DNA of 64,000 nucleotides from Sphingomonas sp. OK281 (lineage in GTDB: Bacteria; Pseudomonadota; Alphaproteobacteria; Sphingomonadales; Sphingomonadaceae), in contig NZ_FOVZ01000006.1 of the NCBI RefSeq assembly GCF_900115295.1, positions 186,001-250,000 of the forward strand, in the 5' to 3' direction. This document shows positions 8,716 through 18,101 of the stretch, one piece after another (within the stretch, counting starts at the first letter, position 1; every line of letters starts with the position of its first letter). The position numbers and the translations under genes are program-made. The notes beneath the pieces were generated by a model. It worked only from the letters and a program-made list of their open reading frames with translations. It made no database searches and was not told where the DNA came from.

Positions 8716-9294
8716 TCAGCGTCCTGCGGTGTCGTCCGCGTTCATCGGCTCTTCGCCCTTGGCCTTCTCGGCGTTGTAGCGCTCGATCGCCTCGATCGTG
8801 ACGCGCTTGGCCTCGTCGGCATCGCCCCACTTGCCGACGCGGACCCACTTCGTCTTCTCCAGGTCCTTGTAGTGCGTGAAGAAGTGCTCGATCTGCTCGA
8901 ACACGATCTCGGGCATGTCACCGCGCTCGCCGATGTTGGCGTAATACGGGAACACCGCATCGACGGGAACGCAGATGAGCTTCTCGTCGCCGCCGGCCTC
9001 GTCCTCGAGGTTCAGCACCGCGATCGGCCGGGCGCGGACGACGCAGCCCGGAATGAACGGCGAGCGCGCGATCACGAGCGCATCCAGGGGATCGCCATCG
9101 GGGCTCAGCGTGTGCGGTACGAAGCCGTAGTTCGCCGGATAGCGCATCGGCGTGTGCAGGATGCGATCGACGAACAGCGCGCCCGATGCCTTGTCGAACT
9201 CGTACTTCACGGGCTCGCCGCCGGTCGGCACTTCGATGATGACGTTCAGATCCTCGGGCGGGTTCTTGCCGGTCGGGATGAGGTCGATACGCAT
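8716..9294 (-). CDS. ppa: Inorganic pyrophosphatase, family I
   Basis: Soluble cytoplasmic enzyme hydrolysing PPi to two phosphates, 192 aa. The family I signature DGDPLDALV (about residues 65-73) supplies Mg-binding aspartates; VKYEFDKASGALFVDR and YPANYGFVPHTL are also diagnostic. A short acidic C-terminal tail follows the last helix. The 2OG-oxygenase-like gene begins 4 nt after its stop. Confidence 0.98.
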   Translation of the reverse strand: MRIDLIPTGKNPPEDLNVIIEVPTGGEPVKYEFDKASGALFVDRILHTPMRYPANYGFVPHTLSPDGDPLDALVIARSPFIPGCVVRARPIAVLNLEDEAGGDEKLICVPVDAVFPYYANIGERGDMPEIVFEQIEHFFTHYKDLEKTKWVRVGKWGDADEAKRVTIEAIERYNAEKAKGEEPMNADDTAGR

Positions 9295-9370
9295 GGCGGT
9301 CCTTTCGATATGACGATGCCGGCGCTCCTCGTCTGGGGAGCGGCCGGCACCACGTTAGATTAGCATCTGG

Positions 9371-11284
9371 TCAGCGCGGCATCAGCAGCTTGTCCAGCCC
9401 GCCGTCACCTGTACCCACCTTCTGGAGCCGCGGATAGCGCGGGCCGTCGTGGTAATCGAGCAAGATGTCACGGAAACGGTCGTTGTTCTTTACAGTCAGG
9501 CGGATCGGCACTTTCGTACCCTGCGCCGCGAGGATCGCCGCCTTGATCCGATCCGACGAATAGGCCTCCGCGTTGACCGCCTCGATCTCGGTGCCGACGT
9601 CGAGCCCTGCCTTGAACGCCGGGCTGTCCCAGATCGACGAGGTGACGACACCCTCCTTGTTGATCACCATGCCCAGCGAATAGCTGACATCGGTGCCGCG
9701 CGTCTTTTCCGCCTGCTTCAGATACGGGCTCTGCTCGGGGCCGTAGACCAGCTTGTAGCCGTTCATCGCGAAGCCGTTGATCGGCGCGGGCTTGCCCGTC
9801 TCGGTCAGCCGCGTGTTCAGGAACGTCGCCCAGTCATAGGGGACGATGCCGTTCAGCGTCTTCGCGACGTCGGCGAAGGTGTAGGTCAGCTCGCCGTAAT
9901 CGCCGTCACGAACGCCGAAGAAAGCCTTGGCGAAATCGTCGATCGACTTGGTGCCGTTCGACTTCTGGCGGAGCATCGCGTCGACCTCCATCCAGACCAT
10001 CAGGCCCTCGTTGTAGTAATCCTCGGAGCGCTGCCAGCTGGTCCAGCCCTTGGGTTTCCGCGCCGAGATCACCGGATCGTTGGTCGTGTCGATCAGCGGA
10101 CGCCACTGGCGGCCGGGCGCGGTATCGTAATTGCCGAGGATCGACGCATAGCCGTCGAGCGTGTCCTGCTTGCTGACCAGACCCGAGCGCGCCTGGAGCA
10201 CATAGCCCCAGAACTGCGTCTGGCCTTCATACACCCACAACAGCGAATCGCGCATCGGCGTGCGGAAGTCCGGCGTCCACAGGTCGGCGCCGCGGCGGAA
10301 CTTGCCGTCCCAGCTATGCGTGTATTCGTGCGGGAGGAGATTCCGTGCGGCGGCCCCCGTCTCCCATTCGGTGAAATAGCCGGGACGGACACCGTTTTCC
10401 GAGCTGCGGTGATGCTCCAGGCCGATCCCGCCGAGCTGGTCGGTGATCGACAGCAGGAACTCGTAATGATCGTAATGCTGCGCGCCGAACGTCTTCACCG
10501 CCTGGTCGACGAGCCGCTTGTGCGCGTCGATCTGCTCGGGCTTGGCGGCAAGCTGGTCGGGGCTGTCGGCGAACACGTTCAGGTCGACGCGAGGGGAGAG
10601 CGGCCAGACCTTGCCGTATTTGCCCGCGAGCGTCGGCGAATCGACGAGGATCTCGTAGTTGGTCGTATCGTAGCTGTAGGTCGAGCCCGATACCTTGGCC
10701 GGCACCGCACCCGCCGCAGTCCAGCCGGTCGGATAGGTGACGGTCATCTTGATCGGGATCTGGCGCGTGAAATACCCTGCGGGGTACAGGCTGACGAGGT
10801 TCGGCTCGAGGCTGACCATCGTCGGCGTCATCACGATACGGCCCTGGTCGCCCTTGGTCGCGGAGATGAACTGGAATTCGGCCACCACCGACTTGGCGCC
10901 GGTCGGCACGTCGATGTGGAAGGCGAAGACGTCGACCGGATCGCGCGTCCAGGGGACGATCTTGCCATTGGCGCGGATCACTAGGCCGGCGAGCTTCTCG
11001 ATCTCGCCGCGTGGGGAATGCGCGCCGGGCAGCCACTTCGGATACAGCAGCGCCATCGGCCCGGACTTCGCGACCGGGATGGTCTGCTTGACGCGGAATA
11101 TCCCGCGCTCGGTATCGGTCGCATCGACGTCGAGCAGCAGCGTGCCGGGATAGGGCGTGTCGACCGCGTCGGGGATGGTGTCGACGAACGGCACCGGCTG
11201 CGGCGCGGTGTTGCCGGCGGGGACCTGCGCAAACGCAGGGGCGGCGGACGCGAGCAGGGATGCGACGAGAAGCTTGCGGATCAA
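9371..11284 (-). CDS. M61-family metallopeptidase with PDZ domain
   Basis: 637 aa, glycyl-aminopeptidase-like M61 family. A signal peptide ends at AAPAFAQ, so it is exported. The zinc motif is HEYTH at residues 319-323, with the third ligand probably Glu353 in VYEGQ. An N-terminal beta-rich domain precedes it, and a PDZ domain lies near the end (MVINKEGVVTSSIWDSPAFKAGLDVGTEIEAVN). The start is TTG 11284, with GGAAGG eight bases upstream; no better ATG preserves the signal peptide. Peptide targets are unknown. Confidence 0.93.
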   Translation of the reverse strand: MIRKLLVASLLASAAPAFAQVPAGNTAPQPVPFVDTIPDAVDTPYPGTLLLDVDATDTERGIFRVKQTIPVAKSGPMALLYPKWLPGAHSPRGEIEKLAGLVIRANGKIVPWTRDPVDVFAFHIDVPTGAKSVVAEFQFISATKGDQGRIVMTPTMVSLEPNLVSLYPAGYFTRQIPIKMTVTYPTGWTAAGAVPAKVSGSTYSYDTTNYEILVDSPTLAGKYGKVWPLSPRVDLNVFADSPDQLAAKPEQIDAHKRLVDQAVKTFGAQHYDHYEFLLSITDQLGGIGLEHHRSSENGVRPGYFTEWETGAAARNLLPHEYTHSWDGKFRRGADLWTPDFRTPMRDSLLWVYEGQTQFWGYVLQARSGLVSKQDTLDGYASILGNYDTAPGRQWRPLIDTTNDPVISARKPKGWTSWQRSEDYYNEGLMVWMEVDAMLRQKSNGTKSIDDFAKAFFGVRDGDYGELTYTFADVAKTLNGIVPYDWATFLNTRLTETGKPAPINGFAMNGYKLVYGPEQSPYLKQAEKTRGTDVSYSLGMVINKEGVVTSSIWDSPAFKAGLDVGTEIEAVNAEAYSSDRIKAAILAAQGTKVPIRLTVKNNDRFRDILLDYHDGPRYPRLQKVGTGDGGLDKLLMPR

Positions 11285-11366
11285 GGAAGGGCCTTCCGGC
11301 TGAGAGACGATGACCCGAGGTGTAATCGCGATAAAGGGCAGCCGTCCAGTCCTTTACCGGGAATCC

Positions 11367-12017
11367 TCAACCGCTCCCGAGCACGTTGATCGTGAACGCC
11401 AGCACGCCGATATTGAACACGAACGCCGCCATGCACTGGCCGAGCGCGGCTTTCCGCACTCGCCGCGACGTGATCTCGACGTCCGACGTCTGGAACGTCA
11501 TCCCCAGCGTGAACGCGAAATAGGCGAAGTCCCAGTAATCGGGCTCGTCGCAGCTCGGGAAATCGAGGCCCTTGGCGTCCTTGCCGTCCGGATCGTCGAC
11601 ATAGAACAGATGCGCGTAATGCAGCGTGTAGATCATGTTCGAGAACAGCCACGCGAGCGCCAGCGTCGCGATCGTCAGCGCGATCCCGACCGCGTCGTTC
11701 TTGCCCTGCAATTCCTTCGCCACCGCGACCAGGATGACCAGCATGATCGTCCCGCTGAACCCGAGCAGCACCGCGCGGTTGGCGTCGTTCTCTTCCGCCG
11801 CGCGGCGCATCCGGGCGGCGGTGGCGTTGCGGAACAAAGTCGAGACCGCGATCAGGAACACGACCGCTGCGACGTCGAACGCCGCCATCGTGCCCCGTCC
11901 GAGCCCGAAGCGCGGGATCATCGCGGCCAGCCCGATCGCGAAGACCAGCACGAACAGGATGAAGCGCGGCGGGGCAACGCGTTGGCCGAGGCCCCAATAT
12001 CTGGCTTTTTCAGTCAT
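11367..12017 (-). CDS. DUF1345 membrane protein
   Basis: 216 aa with about five hydrophobic helices. The conserved DUF1345 segment is seen in the C-terminal half: DYWDFAYFAFTLGMTFQTSDV followed by RRVRKAALGQCMAAFVFN. Function unknown. Transcribed away from hisS, with 49 nt between the two starts forming a divergent promoter region. Confidence 0.9.
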   Translation of the reverse strand: MTEKARYWGLGQRVAPPRFILFVLVFAIGLAAMIPRFGLGRGTMAAFDVAAVVFLIAVSTLFRNATAARMRRAAEENDANRAVLLGFSGTIMLVILVAVAKELQGKNDAVGIALTIATLALAWLFSNMIYTLHYAHLFYVDDPDGKDAKGLDFPSCDEPDYWDFAYFAFTLGMTFQTSDVEITSRRVRKAALGQCMAAFVFNIGVLAFTINVLGSG

Positions 12018-12066
12018 GCCACAGCGCTAGCGCTTCGCGGGCACGTCGCCTAGATACGCGCGCATC

Positions 12067-13361
12067 ATGGCCAAGATTGAAACCCCGCGCCGCATCCGTG
12101 GCACCCAGGACATTTTCGGTGAGGAGCAGCGCCGGTTCGCGCACGTCCTCGCCACGTTCGAGCGCGTGCGGGCGCTGTATTGCTTCCAGCGCGTCGACAT
12201 CCCGGTGTTCGAGTCGACGGCGGTGTTCGCGCGCTCGCTCGGCGAGACGACCGACGTCGTGTCGAAGGAAATGTACACGTTCGAGGATCGCGGTGGGGAC
12301 TCGCTCACGCTCCGCCCGGAGTTCACCGCCGGTATTGCCCGCGCGTACCTGACCGAAGGCTGGCAGCAGTTCGCGCCGCTGAAGCTCACCACCAGCGGCC
12401 CGGTGTTCCGCTACGAGCGCCCGCAAAAGGGCCGCTTCCGCCAGTTCCACCAGATCGACGCCGAGGTGATCGGTGCCGCGGAACCGGCGGCGGACGTCGA
12501 ACTCCTCGTGCTCGCGGATCAGTTGCTGCGCGAACTCGGCATTTCCGACGGCGTGACGCTACAGCTCAACACGCTGGGTGACGCGGCGACGCGCGACGCC
12601 TGGCGCGAGGCGCTGGTCGCGCATTTCGAAGCGCACCGCGACGAACTGTCCGAGGACAGCCTGACCCGGCTCGAGAAGAACCCGATGCGGATCCTCGATT
12701 CGAAGGACCCCCGCGACCGCCCGATCGCCGACAGCGCGCCCGATATCGACGCGTATCTGACCCCCGAGGCACGCGCGTTCTTCGAAGCGGTGACCGCCGG
12801 GCTCGATGCGGCGGGCGTCGCATGGGAGCGCAACGCGCGGCTGGTGCGGGGGCTCGATTACTACCGCCACACCGCGTTCGAGTTCGTGACCGATCGGTTG
12901 GGCTCGCAGGGCACGGTATTGGCGGGCGGCCGGTATGACGGGTTGATCGGCTCGCTCGGCGGACCGGAGACGGCCGGCGTTGGCTGGGCCGCCGGTGTCG
13001 AGCGGTTGGCTATGTTGTTGGAAGAGCCGGCGATTGAACGTCCACTCGTGGCGGTTATTCCCAAGAGCGCCGACTGGAATTCACGAGCGCTGGAGGCCGT
13101 CACACTTCTTCGGAGTGCGGGCTTTTCATGCTCGATGGCGTTCAAAGGTAATCTCAAGCGACGGGGCGAGATTGCGAACAAGGAGGCTGCCGTCAGCAAG
13201 CTTTTTGTCGGCGATCCGGACGGTCCGGGTTCTGCTTTGGAGATGAGTTTCTACAACTCATCGTTGTCCAATGCTGAACAAGACGAGCTATTGAACAAGG
13301 TGCGTGACGTTCTTGGTGATCGCTTTGGTTGGTCGATGGGAAGCGCGGGCTGGAATAATCC

Positions 13362-13365
<4 letters not shown>
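12067..13365 (+). CDS. hisS: Histidyl-tRNA synthetase, with atypical C-terminus
   Basis: 432 aa class II synthetase. The catalytic core is canonical: GTQDIFGEE at the start, motif 2 FRYERPQKGRFRQFHQ, the histidine-specific LVRGLDYYRHTAFEF, and motif 3 around GVGWAAGVERLAMLL. The last ~110 residues, where the anticodon-binding domain should be, start normally (RPLVAVIPKSADWNSRALEAVTLLRSAGF) but end in an unusual tail without the usual KDL-type strand. From about 13030 the DNA is visibly poorer in G+C (28 of 60 bases at 13261-13320) and uses many T-ending codons, unlike the neighbouring genes. The stop overlaps prfA by 4 nt. Confidence 0.96.
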
Positions 13366-14435
<1,070 letters not shown>

Positions 14436-14446
14436 GCGTTCCTACT

Positions 14447-14601
14447 TCCCCCCCTCCCGCAAGCGGGAGGGGGCCGGGGGGTGGGCTCGCGGCTGGTTCC
14501 AGGAGGGCGTTGAGCTTGGGTCTTGCGACTTATCGCAACTGGTGCGTCCGCGGTGAGCGCGTGCCCACCCCCCAACCCCCTCCCGCAAGCGGGCGGGGGG
14601 G
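14447..14601. repeat. Paired palindromic repeat, family B, covering the prmC start
   Basis: Left unit CCCTCCCGCAAGCGGGAGGG then GCCGGGGGGTGGGC; right unit GCCCACCCCCCAACCC then CTCCCGCAAGCGGGCGGGG. The spacer is about 75 nt. The right unit lies inside the prmC reading frame and encodes its residues 14-26 or so (PPPNPLPQAGGG). The same family enters recF at 24885. Confidence 0.8.
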
Positions 14602-15419
14602 TAAGGGCGGCGATCGCCACCGCCGCTGCACAGTTCATCTTCTCCGCCACCCCCCGCCTCGACGCGGAACTCCTCATGGCGCACGCGCTCGGCGTCGAGC
14701 GCAACGCGATCCTCCTCGACCCCGATCGCCACACCGTCCCCGACGCCTTCGCCCCCCTCGTCGAACGCCGCCTCAACCACGAGCCGATCGCCTACATCAC
14801 CGGCACCCGCGGCTTCTGGTCGATCGACCTCGCCGTCGGCCCCGGCGCACTCGTCCCCCGCGCCGACAGCGAAACGCTCCTGATCGCCGCCCAAGCGCAT
14901 TTCGCCGGGCGCGCCCCCGCAACGATACTCGACCTCGGCACCGGCCCCGGCACGCTACTCCTCGCCGCCCTCGACGAATGGCCGTCGCAAGGCCTCGGCG
15001 TAGACTATTCCCCCCAAGCGCTCGCCTACGCCCGCGCCAACGCCGCAACCCTCGGCGTCACCGACCGAGCCCACTTTATCCAAGGCAGCTGGGCCAGCGC
15101 GATCATCGGTCAGTTCGACCTGATCCTCGCCAACCCCCCCTACATCGCCACCGCCGAGCAGCTCCCGCGCGAAGTCCACGACCACGAACCCCACGCCGCG
15201 CTCTTCGCCGGCGCAGACGGGCTAGACGACTACCGCATCCTCGCCGAACAACTCCCGGCCCTGCTCGCCCCCGGCGGCGCGGCGGTCATCGAGATCGGCT
15301 CGACCCAGGCTCCCCCCGTCAGCGCGCTGCTACAGGCGCAAGGTCTGCACGTCGCGCTCCACCACGATTATGGTGGCAACCCGCGCGCGCTGGTCGCCAC
15401 GCACGCCCCCGCGACTTGA
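14523..15419 (+). CDS. prmC: PrmC (HemK), release-factor glutamine methyltransferase; start disrupted by a repeat
   Basis: SAM-dependent enzyme that N5-methylates the GGQ glutamine of RF1/RF2. The methyltransferase domain shows ATILDLGTGPGTLLLAAL (SAM binding) and the catalytic NPPY (DLILANPPYIA), followed by DHEPHAALFAGADGLDDYR. Homology to the family begins at about VRAAIATAAAQF, and upstream of it the frame runs through a palindromic repeat with no ATG. Possible starts are TTG 14523, about 15 nt after AGGAGG, giving 298 aa, or GTG 14553. The normal start was probably replaced by the repeat. Last gene of hisS-prfA-prmC. Confidence 0.93.
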   Translation: MRLIATGASAVSACPPPNPLPQAGGGVRAAIATAAAQFIFSATPRLDAELLMAHALGVERNAILLDPDRHTVPDAFAPLVERRLNHEPIAYITGTRGFWSIDLAVGPGALVPRADSETLLIAAQAHFAGRAPATILDLGTGPGTLLLAALDEWPSQGLGVDYSPQALAYARANAATLGVTDRAHFIQGSWASAIIGQFDLILANPPYIATAEQLPREVHDHEPHAALFAGADGLDDYRILAEQLPALLAPGGAAVIEIGSTQAPPVSALLQAQGLHVALHHDYGGNPRALVATHAPAT

Positions 15420-15579
15420 ACAATATGGCGCTAAACCTCACATTTCGCTTGTAGTAGGTCCCTTGCGGACGCTATCACACGGGCAGGGGCACGCACTCTC
15501 GACAGTTGGTCGGTTTTGAGCGTTGACCCGCATCCTTCGCTTTGAGGTCGCTGCAGTCCGGCGGCCCTGGCAAGTTCGA

Positions 15580-15610
15580 CGCACCGATCTCGTATAGATC
15601 GTCGGTGCGC
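15580..15610 (+). promoter_or_regulatory. Hairpin in the leader of the DUF4167 gene
   Basis: CGCACC-GATCT-CGTAT-AGATC-GTC-GGTGCG forms an 11-bp stem with a three-base bulge, 67 nt upstream of the next start codon. It has no following T run, so it is not a simple terminator. It lies in the 257-nt gap 15420-15676, which otherwise should hold the promoter; no clear -35/-10 pair was identified. Confidence 0.45.
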
Positions 15611-15676
15611 GGCGGGGGGTTTGCACCGCATTTCGGAGCACGACCAGATTTTGGTTCGACGACTGAGGACACAAGC

Positions 15677-16945
15677 TTGATCAACAACCGGCAAGCCGGC
15701 CGCCGTCGCGGTCGTGGCAACAATAATAATGGCGGCGGCGGTAGTGGTGGCGGTCAACGCCAAGGTGGCGGCGGCGGTGGCGGCCAGGGCGGTCGCGATA
15801 CCGGCAACCGCATCGACAGCCGCGCGCGCGGCAACGCGAGCCAGCTGTACGAGAAGTACAAGAACCTCGCGCGCGACGCGCAGCAGCAGGGCGACCGCGT
15901 CAACATCGAATATTACCTCCAGTTCGCGGACCATTATTTCCGCGTCCTGAGCGAAACCCGCGCCCGCTTCGAAGAAAGCCAGCCGCAGGCACAGCAGCAG
16001 CCGCGCCGCCAGCAGCCGTTCGATCTCGACGGCGACGACGATTACGGCGACGAGGGCGAACCGATCCGCTCCGGCGAGCAGCAGGGTGGCCAGCAGACTT
16101 CCGGCGAGCAGCAGAATGGCGGCCAGCAGAACGGCCAGTACCAGAACGCGCCCCGTCAGAATCGTGAAGGCCAGGCTCGCGACACCCAGAACCGCGAGGA
16201 CCGCCCTCAGCGGGACGATCGTCCGCAGCGCGAAGAGCGTCCGCGGTACGAGAACAATCGCTACGAGGGCCAGCGCAACGAGGCTCAGCCCCGCAGCGAA
16301 GGCCAGCGCGAAGATCGCGTCCGGGGCGACAGCCCGCGCAACCAGCGCAATGCCCCGCGTGATGCCCAGTCGCGCGACGATCGCAACGGCGAAGAGCAGG
16401 GCCAAGCTCGCGAAGCACAGGTGCGTGAGACCCAGCAGCGTGAGACGCAGTCCCGCGACGAACAGGTCCGCGAGCCCCGCAGCGATTACCGCGATGCGCC
16501 GCAGCGCGAGACGGTACGTCGCACGCCCCGCGTCAGCGCACCCGTCGCCAACGCCAACCAGGATTCGGAAGCCGACGCGGTCCGTTCGGTAACCGAAGCT
16601 CCCGAGCAGGCGGCCCAGCCGACCGAAGCCGTCGAGACGACGCCGCCCGTCGCAGCGACCGAGGAGCAGCCCCGCCGTCGCGGTCGCCCGCGCCGCGATC
16701 GCAGCCTCGACGCACCCGTCGCGCAGGATCAGGGCACCCAGGACGAGGGCGCCCCGACCGCGTTCGACGCGGACCGCCTGCCCCCCTCGCTCGGCATTTC
16801 CGCGGTAACCCCGGCACCGGCACCGGCACCGGCACCGGCACCGGCACCGGCAGCCGAAGTGGCCCCCGCCGCCGACGCGGTGCCGGAGGAAAAGCCCCGT
16901 CGCCGCCGCGTTCGCGCAGTGCCCGACGAGGTCCAGGCGGGCTGA
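15677..16945 (+). CDS. DUF4167 protein, low-complexity basic/acidic
   Basis: 422 aa. The N-terminus MINNRQAGRRRGRGNNNNGG and the conserved helix block NRIDSRARGNASQLYEKYKNLARDAQQQGDRVNIEYYLQFADHYFR (split here by text only) define the alphaproteobacterial DUF4167 family, thought to be RNA-associated. The rest is a long Arg/Gln/Glu-rich, probably disordered, region ending in a basic PRRRRVRAVPDEV. Start is TTG 15677 with GAGG nine bases upstream; the frame is open further upstream but that part has no family similarity. It is followed by a strong terminator at 16983. Whether it binds rRNA or mRNA cannot be told from sequence. Confidence 0.88.
   Translation: MINNRQAGRRRGRGNNNNGGGGSGGGQRQGGGGGGGQGGRDTGNRIDSRARGNASQLYEKYKNLARDAQQQGDRVNIEYYLQFADHYFRVLSETRARFEESQPQAQQQPRRQQPFDLDGDDDYGDEGEPIRSGEQQGGQQTSGEQQNGGQQNGQYQNAPRQNREGQARDTQNREDRPQRDDRPQREERPRYENNRYEGQRNEAQPRSEGQREDRVRGDSPRNQRNAPRDAQSRDDRNGEEQGQAREAQVRETQQRETQSRDEQVREPRSDYRDAPQRETVRRTPRVSAPVANANQDSEADAVRSVTEAPEQAAQPTEAVETTPPVAATEEQPRRRGRPRRDRSLDAPVAQDQGTQDEGAPTAFDADRLPPSLGISAVTPAPAPAPAPAPAPAAEVAPAADAVPEEKPRRRRVRAVPDEVQAG
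16811..16852 (+). repeat. Hexanucleotide tandem repeat (CCGGCA)7
   Basis: Seven perfect copies of CCGGCA within the DUF4167 gene, encoding an alternating Ala-Pro run. The unit length keeps the frame, so copy-number change would alter only linker length. A candidate variable-number locus for strain comparison. Confidence 0.9.
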
Positions 16946-16982
16946 TCTAGACCGCCCCGGTTTCATTCCGCAGCAAACATGA

Positions 16983-17019
16983 AAGGCCGGTACCGCATTC
17001 CGCGGTACCGGCCTTTTTT
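16983..17019 (+). terminator. Rho-independent terminator after DUF4167 gene
   Basis: A perfect 14-bp stem (AAGGCCGGTACCGC / GCGGTACCGGCCTT) with a five-base loop followed by a T run, 37 nt after the stop codon. One of the clearest intrinsic terminators in the window. Confidence 0.93.
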
Positions 17020-17104
17020 GTATCGGAAGGGCAGGGGCCTCGAAGTCGTCGAATATGCCCCTCGCGCGCTGTCGCCGCGGTGGGTTAAACGCAATTCTTC
17101 TACG

Positions 17105-17205
17105 CCCCTCTCCCTGAAAGGGAGGGGCTGGGGGTGGGTCGGCCCGCCTGAGCCATCACCATTCGACCACCCGAACCGACCTACTTTGCCCCCTTCCAGC
17201 AATAG
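17105..17205. repeat. Palindromic repeat, family A, copy 2 (right half decayed)
   Basis: The left unit is intact (CCCTCTCCCTGAAAGGGAGGGG then CTGGGGGTGGGTCGGC, 17105-17143). The right unit is recognisable only as CCGACCTACTTTGCCCCCTTCCAG at 17181-17205. It fills part of the 322-nt space 17021-17342 between the DUF4167 terminator and the convergent TSUP gene, where no gene was seen. Confidence 0.65.
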
Positions 17206-17342
17206 AGAAGATCAGCAGGTAACAACCAGCCCGAAGCGGATCGCCGTCGGACGCTACGGCACAATCCGCCCGCTCCCGGCTTGCGCGGGCATCGCCTGCC
17301 CCCGAGCACCGTTCGCTAGCTCAGCTATAGCCCCGGCCGCGC

Positions 17343-18101
17343 TCAGCCGTACGCCCGCCAGAAAAACACGATCGTCGTCGCGATCGTCACCAGCAGCGTC
17401 CACACCCGGATCACCTTCGGCGACAGCAACAACCCCAGCTTAGCGCCGAAATGCCCGCCGACGATCCCGCCGATCAGCATCGGCACGCACAGCGCCCACA
17501 CCACCATCCCCATCACGATGAAGATGATCGTCGCGGCAAGGTTCGCTACCGCCAGCATCAGCGTCCGCGGCGGTGCCAGCGTTGCGGGCGTCGCGCCCGA
17601 CAGCAGCCCCCAGGCCGCGGTCAGCATCAGCCCGACACCTCCCCCGAAATAGCCGCCATAGACGCCCAGCAACGCCTGCACCGCGACCAGCGACTTCGGC
17701 CCGATCTCGACCCGAGACCTCAGCCACAACGACGCGCGCGTGCCGAACGCGATCGCCAGCGTCGCGAACAGCAGCAGCCACGGCACGATCACGTCGAACG
17801 CGCTCGCCGGCGTCGCGACCAGCAACAGGCTGCCGACCAGCCCCCCGACGAAGGTGACCCCCGCCATCGTCCGCATGCCCACGCCCGAGATCGGCCCTAG
17901 CCCATGCCGATACGCCCACGCGCTCGCCATCGCACCCGGCTGGAGCGAGACGTTGCTGGTGGCGTTGGCAAACGTCGACGGCACGCCGAGCCCGATCAGC
18001 GTCGGCATCGTCGCAAAGCTGCCGCCGCCCGCCAGCGCGTTCATCGCACCGCCGAGAACGCCAGCCCCGGCCGCCAGCGCGACCGCAGTCCACTCAAGCA
18101 A
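17343..18101 (-). CDS. TSUP-family (TauE/SafE) membrane permease
   Basis: 252 aa with about eight hydrophobic helices. The family pattern is seen in the paired half-repeats GGAMNALAGGGSFATMPTLIGLGVP and YGGYFGGGVGLMLTAAWGLL. TSUP proteins move sulfite, sulfoacetate or other anions; the substrate is not indicated by neighbours. The start is TTG 18101 and overlaps the rlmN stop by 8 nt, so the gene depends on rlmN transcription. Confidence 0.92.
   Translation of the reverse strand: MLEWTAVALAAGAGVLGGAMNALAGGGSFATMPTLIGLGVPSTFANATSNVSLQPGAMASAWAYRHGLGPISGVGMRTMAGVTFVGGLVGSLLLVATPASAFDVIVPWLLLFATLAIAFGTRASLWLRSRVEIGPKSLVAVQALLGVYGGYFGGGVGLMLTAAWGLLSGATPATLAPPRTLMLAVANLAATIIFIVMGMVVWALCVPMLIGGIVGGHFGAKLGLLLSPKVIRVWTLLVTIATTIVFFWRAYG

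Noticed and set aside
7236..8801. 521-codon plus-strand frame from the EamA gene into ppa
   Set aside because: It crosses three good genes and a repeat in the wrong frame or strand and shows only Arg/Gly-rich low complexity.
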